Shown here one piece after another: positions 58,613-64,000 of a stretch of 64,000 nucleotides of DNA. The stretch is taken from NCBI RefSeq assembly GCF_036174265.1, contig NZ_CP108055.1, positions 1,426,001 to 1,490,000 of the forward strand. Direction: 5' to 3'. Within the stretch, counting starts at the first letter, position 1; every line of letters starts with the position of its first letter. Made by a program: the position numbers and the translations under genes. Source of the DNA: Streptomyces sp. NBC_00285 (GTDB taxonomy: Bacteria > Actinomycetota > Actinomycetes > Streptomycetales > Streptomycetaceae). The notes beneath the pieces are model-generated. The model was not told the origin of the DNA. It searched no databases and saw nothing but the letters and a program-made list of their open reading frames with translations.

Positions 58613-61600
58613 TCAGCCGATCTCGATCAGCAGGTCGCCGCCCTCCACCTGCTGGATCTTGTTGATGGCGAGGCGGGAGACCCGGCCGGACTTCGCGGCG
58701 GTGATCGAGGCCTCCATCTTCATGGCCTCGATGGTGGCGACGGTGGCTCCGGCCGCGACCTCGTCGCCCTCGGAGACCGCGAGCGTGACCACGCCGGCGA
58801 ACGGCGCGGCGACATGGCCGGGGTCGGAGCGGTCGGCCTTCTCGGTGGCCGGGATGTCGGAGGAGACGGCGAGGTCACGGATCTGGATGGGCCGCAGCTG
58901 GCCGTTGAGCGTGGACATCACCGTGCGCATGCCCCGCTCGTCGGCCTCGCCGATCGCCTCCAGCGCGATGAGGAGCCGCACGCCCGGTTCGAGGTCGACG
59001 GCGTACTCCTTGCCCGGCCTGAGGCCGTAGAAGAAGTCCTTGCTGTCCAGGAGGCTGGTGTCGCCGTAGGACTGACGGTGTGTCTCGTACTCGCGTGTCG
59101 GGGCGGGGAACAGGAGCCGGTTGAGGGTTGCGCGCCGGTCCTTCTCCAGGCCGGTGCGGTCCTCGGCGTTCAGTTCCTGGACGGGCTTGGCGTCGGCGCG
59201 GCCCTGCAGCGCCTTGGTGCGGAAGGGCTCGGGCCAGCCGCCGGGCGGGGTGCCGAGCTCGCCGCGCAGGAAGCCGATCACCGAGTCGGGGATGTCGAAG
59301 CGGTCCGGGGTCTCCTCGAACTCCTTCGGTGTCACGCCGGCACCGACCAGGTGCAGCGCGAGGTCGCCGACCACCTTGGACGACGGGGTGACCTTCACGA
59401 GGTGGCCGAGGATCCGGTCGGCGGCGGCGTACATCGCCTCGATGTCCTCGAAGCGGTCGCCGAGGCCGAGCGCGACGGCCTGGGTGCGCAGGTTGGAGAG
59501 CTGCCCGCCAGGGATCTCGTGGTCGTAGACCCGCCCGGTCGGGGAGGCGAGGCCCGCCTCGAAGGGGGCGTAGATCTTGCGGACGCTCTCCCAGTACGGC
59601 TCCAGGTCGCCGACGGCCCTGAGGTCGAGGCCGGTGGGCCGGTCGGAGTGGTCGGTCGCGGCGACGATCGCCGACAGGGAGGGCTGTGAGGTCGTGCCGG
59701 CCATGGAGGCCACGGCCCCGTCCACGGCGTCGGCGCCCGCCTGGATCGCGGCCAGGTAGGTGGCGAGCTGGCCGCCCGAGGTGTCGTGGGTGTGGATGTG
59801 CACGGGCAGGTCGAACTCGCGGCGCAGCGCCGTGACGAGCCTCGCGGCGGCGGGGGCGCGAAGCAGGCCCGCCATGTCCTTGACGGCCAGGACGTGGGCG
59901 CCCGCGTCCACGATCTGCTCGGCGAGACGCAGGTAGTAGTCGAGCGTGTAGAGGCATTCGTTCGGGTCGGAGAGGTCCGAGGTGTAGCAGAGGGCGACCT
60001 CGGCGATCGATGTGCCGGTGGCCCGGACGGCTTCGATGGCGGGGCGCATCTGGCTGACGTCGTTCAGCGCGTCGAAGATGCGGAAGATGTCGATGCCGGT
60101 CGCGGCGGCCTCCTCCACGAAGGCGTCGGTGACCTCGGTCGGGTACGGGGTGTAGCCGACGGTGTTGCGGCCGCGCAGCAGCATCTGGAGGCAGATGTTG
60201 GGGACGGTCTCGCGCAGGGCGGCCAGCCGCTCCCAGGGGTCCTCGGCGAGGAAGCGCAGGGCGACGTCGTAGGTGGCGCCGCCCCAGCACTCCAGGGACA
60301 GCAACTCGGGCAGCGTGCGGGCGACCGTGGGGGCGACGGCGAGCATGTCCTTGGTGCGGACCCGGGTGGCGAGCAGCGACTGGTGGGCGTCGCGGAAGGT
60401 GGTGTCGGTGACACCGATGGTCGGCGACTCGCGCATCCACCGGGCGAAGCCTTCGGGGCCCAGCTCGGTGAGCTTCTGCTTGGAGCCCGCGGGCGGCTCG
60501 ACGGCAGGTGTCCGGGGCAGCTTGGAGACGGGCTCGATCAGCTCGGGCCGCTCGCCGTGCGGCTTGTTCACCGTGACGTCGGCCAGGTAGGTCAGCAGCT
60601 TGGTGCCGCGGTCGGCCGACTGGCGGGCGGTCAGCAGGTGCGGGCGCTGCTCGATGAACGACGTGGTGACCCGGCCCGCCTGGAAGTCCGGGTCGTCGAG
60701 GACTGCCTGGAGGAACGGGATGTTGGTGGAGACGCCGCGGATGCGGAACTCGGCCACGGCACGCCGGGCCCGGTTGACCGCGGTGGTGAAGTCCCGCCCC
60801 CGGCAGCTGAGCTTGACCAGCATCGAGTCGAAGTGGGCGCTGATCTCCGTACCGGCGTGGGTGGTTCCGCCGTCGAGCCGGATGCCGGAGCCGCCGGGTG
60901 AGCGGTAGGCGCTGATGCGGCCGGTGTCCGGGCGGAAGCCGTTGGCGGGGTCCTCGGTGGTGATACGGCACTGGAGGGCGGCTCCGTGCAGTTGCACCGT
61001 CTCCTGGGAGAGGCCGAGGTCGGCGAGGGTGGCGCCGGCGGCGATGCGCAGCTGGGCCTGGACGAGGTCGACGTCGGTGACCTCCTCGGTGACCGTGTGC
61101 TCGACCTGGATGCGCGGGTTCATCTCGATGAAGACGTGGTTGCCCTCGCGGTCGAGGAGGAATTCCACGGTGCCCGCGTTGCGGTAGCCGATCTCGCGGG
61201 CGAAGCGGACGGCGTCGGCGCACATCCGGTCGCGCAGGTCCGGGTCGAGGTTGGGCGCGGGGGCGAGCTCGATGACCTTCTGGTGGCGGCGCTGGACCGA
61301 GCAGTCGCGTTCGTAGAGGTGGATGACGTTGCCGTGTCCGTCGGCGAGGATCTGTACCTCGATGTGGCGGGGCTCGATGACGGCCTTCTCCAGGAAGACG
61401 GTCGGGTCGCCGAAGGCCGAGGCCGCCTCGCGCGCGGCCGCCTCGATGGACTCGCGCAGCTGGGCGGGGTCCTCGACGCGGCGCATACCGCGTCCGCCGC
61501 CGCCGGCGACCGCCTTCACGAACACCGGGAAGCCGACGTCCTCGGCCGCCCTGACCAGCTCGTCCACGTCGGTGGAGGGCTCCGAGGAGCCCAGGACGGG

Positions 61601-61987
61601 CACGCCGGCGGCACGGGCGGCGGCGATCGCGCGGGCCTTGTTGCCGGTCAGTTCGAGGATGTCGGCGCTCGGGCCGACGAAGGTGATGCCCGCTTCCTCG
61701 CAGGCCCGCGCCAGCTCGGGGTTCTCGGAGAGAAAGCCGTAGCCGGGGTAGACGGCGTCGGCGCCGGCCAGGCGGGCGGCGCGGATGATCTCGTCGACGG
61801 AGAGGTAGGCCCGTACGGGGTGGCCCGGTTCGCCGATCTCGTAGGCCTCGTCGGCCTTGAGTCGGTGCAGTGAGTTGCGGTCCTCGTGCGGGAAGACGGC
61901 GACCGTCCTCGCGCCCACCTCGAATCCTGCGCGGAATGCGCGGATCGCGATCTCACCACGGTTGGCGACCAGTACCTTGCGGAGCAT
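58613..61987 (-). CDS. pyc: Pyruvate carboxylase
   Basis: 1124 residues from the ATG at 61987, the usual actinobacterial length; the frame extends to 62032. It makes oxaloacetate from pyruvate, bicarbonate and ATP. The order is: biotin carboxylase (MLRKVLVANRGEIAIRAFRAG, ATP-grasp AVAGGGGRGMRRV, EMNPRIQVEHTVTEEVT), the pyruvate-binding carboxyltransferase (DTTFRDAHQSLLATRVRT, HIHTHDTSGGQLATYLAA, VAVKDMAGLL) and a C-terminal biotin-carrier domain with Lys in EAMKMEA. GGGAACGGG lies before the start. It is transcribed alone, 116 bp from the GH63-like gene. Confidence 0.97.
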   Translation of the reverse strand: MLRKVLVANRGEIAIRAFRAGFEVGARTVAVFPHEDRNSLHRLKADEAYEIGEPGHPVRAYLSVDEIIRAARLAGADAVYPGYGFLSENPELARACEEAGITFVGPSADILELTGNKARAIAAARAAGVPVLGSSEPSTDVDELVRAAEDVGFPVFVKAVAGGGGRGMRRVEDPAQLRESIEAAAREAASAFGDPTVFLEKAVIEPRHIEVQILADGHGNVIHLYERDCSVQRRHQKVIELAPAPNLDPDLRDRMCADAVRFAREIGYRNAGTVEFLLDREGNHVFIEMNPRIQVEHTVTEEVTDVDLVQAQLRIAAGATLADLGLSQETVQLHGAALQCRITTEDPANGFRPDTGRISAYRSPGGSGIRLDGGTTHAGTEISAHFDSMLVKLSCRGRDFTTAVNRARRAVAEFRIRGVSTNIPFLQAVLDDPDFQAGRVTTSFIEQRPHLLTARQSADRGTKLLTYLADVTVNKPHGERPELIEPVSKLPRTPAVEPPAGSKQKLTELGPEGFARWMRESPTIGVTDTTFRDAHQSLLATRVRTKDMLAVAPTVARTLPELLSLECWGGATYDVALRFLAEDPWERLAALRETVPNICLQMLLRGRNTVGYTPYPTEVTDAFVEEAAATGIDIFRIFDALNDVSQMRPAIEAVRATGTSIAEVALCYTSDLSDPNECLYTLDYYLRLAEQIVDAGAHVLAVKDMAGLLRAPAAARLVTALRREFDLPVHIHTHDTSGGQLATYLAAIQAGADAVDGAVASMAGTTSQPSLSAIVAATDHSDRPTGLDLRAVGDLEPYWESVRKIYAPFEAGLASPTGRVYDHEIPGGQLSNLRTQAVALGLGDRFEDIEAMYAAADRILGHLVKVTPSSKVVGDLALHLVGAGVTPKEFEETPDRFDIPDSVIGFLRGELGTPPGGWPEPFRTKALQGRADAKPVQELNAEDRTGLEKDRRATLNRLLFPAPTREYETHRQSYGDTSLLDSKDFFYGLRPGKEYAVDLEPGVRLLIALEAIGEADERGMRTVMSTLNGQLRPIQIRDLAVSSDIPATEKADRSDPGHVAAPFAGVVTLAVSEGDEVAAGATVATIEAMKMEASITAAKSGRVSRLAINKIQQVEGGDLLIEIG

Positions 61988-62121
61988 TCCCGTTCCCTTC
62001 GGCCTGCCGGTGGACCCCCATGGTCCCGGCAAAGACCGCTGGTGGCCATGAGAGTCAGGTCACGTGTCGAGGACCGGTTCGCGACGGTCCGCTCGGGTAC
62101 GAGGGCGGTGCTGCGCCCGCC

Positions 62122-62910
62122 TCACTTGAGCCGTTCGGTGAAGGGTGTGACCGGGCGCTCCAGACGATGTTCGTCCACGGTGATGTCGACGGCCTCGTTG
62201 TAGAAGGCGAGGAGCCCTTTGATCGCGCTCACGGCGGGCAGCGGGTCCGGGTAGCTCCAGACGATGTTCGTCCCGGTCCGTGACGACCAGTACTCGGCCC
62301 TGCCCTTGTACGGGCAGCCGGTGCGGAAGTCGGTGGCGTCGAGCAGATCGAGGCGGACGTCCTCGCAGGGGATGTAGTACCGCGTGGGCAGGCCGGTCTC
62401 GAAGAGCAGGACGGGACGGTGGGTGTCGGCGACGAGCATCCCGTCGATCTCGACCTGGACATGACGGCTGCTGGGCATGGCATCGACGCGTTTGTGCGGG
62501 TCACGGGGGTGGATGAAGATCTCTTCGTCCTCCTCGTACCAGTGGTCGAGCCCGCTGTCCCAGCGCAGGAACCACGCGAAGGCGATGTGGCCGGCCAGGT
62601 CGGCGGCCGGGAAGGTCCAGGCCGCGTTCTCCACGAGCTCGCCGTCGGCTTCCAGGTCGTAGAAGACCTGTGATCCGGTGTGGGTGCCGGTCTGCGGGTT
62701 CTTCGCGGGGCGGAGCAGGTCCTCGCGGACATCGGCGCGCGGGAAGGCGTAGAGCGGGACCGGCATGTCCGGCTCCCACACGAGCACGGGGTGCCGGCTG
62801 TCGACGACCGTGATGTCGCCCTTGATGCCGCGTACCCGGCGTTCGCTGGGCTCCCACAGCAGGCCTTCCGGGGTGGTCCGTACGTCTCGTGCGGTGGGGA
62901 ACGTGGTCAT
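62122..62910 (-). CDS. Protein with two DUF427 domains
   Basis: 262 residues. Two copies of the DUF427 fold: the first (LWEPSERRVRGIKGDITVVDSRHPVLVWEPDMPVPLYAFPRADVR ... HIAFAW) and the second (RHVQVEIDGMLVADTHRPVLLFETGLPTRYYIPCEDVRLDLL ... CPYKGRAEYWS ... VWSYPDPLPAVSAIKGLLAFY). CPYKG is the most conserved motif and is intact only in the second copy. The family function is unknown; the fold is a small beta barrel. ATG start with GGAGAG upstream. On the same strand as pyc and downstream of the cysteine-desulfurase-like gene, from which it is separated by 45 bp. Confidence 0.88.
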   Translation of the reverse strand: MTTFPTARDVRTTPEGLLWEPSERRVRGIKGDITVVDSRHPVLVWEPDMPVPLYAFPRADVREDLLRPAKNPQTGTHTGSQVFYDLEADGELVENAAWTFPAADLAGHIAFAWFLRWDSGLDHWYEEDEEIFIHPRDPHKRVDAMPSSRHVQVEIDGMLVADTHRPVLLFETGLPTRYYIPCEDVRLDLLDATDFRTGCPYKGRAEYWSSRTGTNIVWSYPDPLPAVSAIKGLLAFYNEAVDITVDEHRLERPVTPFTERLK

Positions 62911-62955
62911 GGCGGCTCTCCTTCGCCGGTGAACTCCTTCCTACTCTGCCCCGGA

Positions 62956-64000
62956 TCACCCCGCCAGGAAATCGGACAGCCCGGTCAGGAGCCGCTCGAC
63001 GTCCTGCGAGTCGTTGTAGGGCGCGAGGCCGATACGCAGGCCGCCGGTGTCGCCGAGGCCGAGGTGGCGGGAGGCCTCGATGGCGTAGAAGGAGCCGGAG
63101 GGGGCCTGGACGCCGCGGTCGGCGAGGAAGGCGTACGCGTCGGCCGTGCTGTGGTTGTCGAAGGTGAGCAGCACGGTCGGGGTGCGGTCGGCGGCCCTGG
63201 AGTGGACGGTGACGCCTTCCAGGGCGGCCAGTCCCTTGTCGATCTGTGTGCGCAGGACGTGCTCGTGGGTTTCGAGTGCGGCGAATCCGGCGGTCAGCCG
63301 CTCGCGCCGGGTGCCGGTGGCCGTGGCGTCCAGCCGGTCGGCGAGGAAGTCGACGGCCGCTGTCGTTCCCGCGAGGAACTCGTAGGGCAGTGTGCCCAGT
63401 TCGAAGCGCTCGGGGACCGCGTCGGTGGAGGGCAGGAGTTTGTCCGGCCGCAGGGTCTCCAGCAGCTCCGGGCGGGCGGCGAGGACTCCGTGGTGCGGGC
63501 CGAGGAACTTGTACGGGGAACAGACGAAGAAGTCCGCGCCGAGTTCGTCCAGGTCCACGAGCGTGTGGGCGGTGTGGTGGACACCGTCGGCGTACACGAG
63601 CGCCCCCGCCTCGTGTGCCAGGCGGGCGATCTCCGGAATGCCGGGCCGTGTGCCGATGAGGTTGGAGGCGGCGGTGACGGCGACGAGCCGGGTGCGCCCG
63701 GACAGTACGGACCGGAAGTCGTCGGCCGTCAACTCGCCTGTCGCCGGGTCGAATTCGGCCCAGCGCACGGTGGCACCGGCCTGTTCGGCGGCCTGGACCC
63801 AGGGGCGGATGTTGGCGTCGTGGTCGAGGCGGGTGACGACCACCTCGTCGCCGGGCGACCAGGTCCTGGCGAGGGTGCGGGAGAAGTCGTAGGCGAGTTG
63901 CGTGGCGCTGCGGCCGAAGACGATCCCCGACGGGTCCGCCCCGAGCAGGTCGGCCATGGCCCGGCGGGCCCCGGTGACGAGGGCCTCCGCGTTGCGCTCC
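62956..64000 (-). CDS. Cysteine-desulfurase-like PLP enzyme (5' end outside window)
   Basis: At least 348 residues are visible; the frame is open beyond 64000, so the N-terminus is missing, and an internal ATG at 63957 lies inside a conserved region (R-R-A-M-A-D-L-L-G). Class V aminotransferase fold: GIVFGRSATQLAYDF, DHDANIRPWV, SNLIGTRPGIPEIARLAHEAGALVYADGVHHTAHT and the PLP lysine in CSPYKFLGPHHGVL. This matches the cysteine desulfurase-like subfamily, which lacks the active-site Cys loop of SufS; the exact activity is not known. Same strand as the DUF427 gene. Confidence 0.9.
   Translation of the reverse strand, partial: ERNAEALVTGARRAMADLLGADPSGIVFGRSATQLAYDFSRTLARTWSPGDEVVVTRLDHDANIRPWVQAAEQAGATVRWAEFDPATGELTADDFRSVLSGRTRLVAVTAASNLIGTRPGIPEIARLAHEAGALVYADGVHHTAHTLVDLDELGADFFVCSPYKFLGPHHGVLAARPELLETLRPDKLLPSTDAVPERFELGTLPYEFLAGTTAAVDFLADRLDATATGTRRERLTAGFAALETHEHVLRTQIDKGLAALEGVTVHSRAADRTPTVLLTFDNHSTADAYAFLADRGVQAPSGSFYAIEASRHLGLGDTGGLRIGLAPYNDSQDVERLLTGLSDFLAG

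Noticed and set aside
1..64000. Mobile elements, tRNA or rRNA genes, prophage or a biosynthetic gene cluster
   Set aside because: I looked for transposase or integrase motifs, tRNA-like cloverleaf sequence and PKS/NRPS signatures and saw none; a dedicated scan could still find short RNAs.

Overview
The window is high-GC actinobacterial chromosome and almost certainly Streptomyces. Evidence: strong GC bias at third codon positions, GTG and TTG starts, Tat and lipoprotein signals, CUT1 sugar transporters without a local ATPase, FBP_C, DUF5997, LAL-type LuxR and nSTAND-WD40 proteins, and a 1124-residue pyruvate carboxylase. I saw no tRNA, rRNA, insertion sequence, prophage or CRISPR array. The species cannot be named from this sequence.

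Layout. 0-4.2 kb: a HEAT-repeat protein, a small membrane protein and a BNR/Asp-box beta-propeller. 4.3-17.4 kb: a hemicellulose/arabinan utilisation locus made of a LacI regulator, a secreted GH54 arabinofuranosidase with a ricin-type lectin module, a secreted LamG-GH51 arabinofuranosidase, a sugar ABC transporter (lipoprotein plus two permeases), a cytoplasmic GH35 beta-galactosidase and a ROK regulator. Two LacI-type operator candidates and one further palindrome lie at its promoters. 17.4-25.1 kb: uracil-DNA glycosylase, a BadF-type sugar kinase, a CbiX-like protein, a lactonase with a DasR-like site (GGTCTAGACC) upstream, a FUSC exporter, an Lrp regulator and a BBE-type flavoprotein. 25.2-31.8 kb: a large LuxR/AAA regulator, an EF-G-binding (FBP) protein divergent from a TetR regulator across a 23-bp near-perfect operator, an SGNH hydrolase, a LysR-type effector domain that has no HTH but a histone-H1-like tail, and DUF5997. 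31.8-35.0 kb: a TerD-type protein and a fructosamine-kinase-like protein. 35.1-40.6 kb: a compact D-glucarate operon (ABC importer, KDG dehydratase, glucarate dehydratase) with a clear promoter and terminator.

40.6-49.4 kb: a 1300-residue XRE-nSTAND-TM-WD40 (14 blades) protein divergent from a small secreted crystallin/I36-like protein, a lipoprotein, an extended SDR, and a secreted NlpC/P60 protein that carries about 14 copies of an 11-residue repeat and has Asn where the catalytic Cys should be. 49.7-52.7 kb: a secreted GH115 alpha-glucuronidase behind a perfect 14-bp LacI-type palindrome. 52.7-58.5 kb: an operon of GH63-like glucosidase, GH13 enzyme and DHA2 exporter. 58.6-64 kb: pyruvate carboxylase, a double DUF427 protein and a cysteine-desulfurase-like protein cut by the window end.

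Much of the window concerns plant polysaccharide use. Extracellular GH54, GH51 and GH115 enzymes strip arabinose and glucuronate side chains, two ABC importers bring in oligosaccharides or sugar acids (the ATPase presumably supplied by MsiK encoded elsewhere), and cytoplasmic GH35 and the glucarate pathway finish the job. The most unusual items are the Cys-less NlpC/P60 repeat protein, the HTH-less LysR domain with a basic tail, and the XRE-nSTAND-WD40 gene with its divergent secreted partner.
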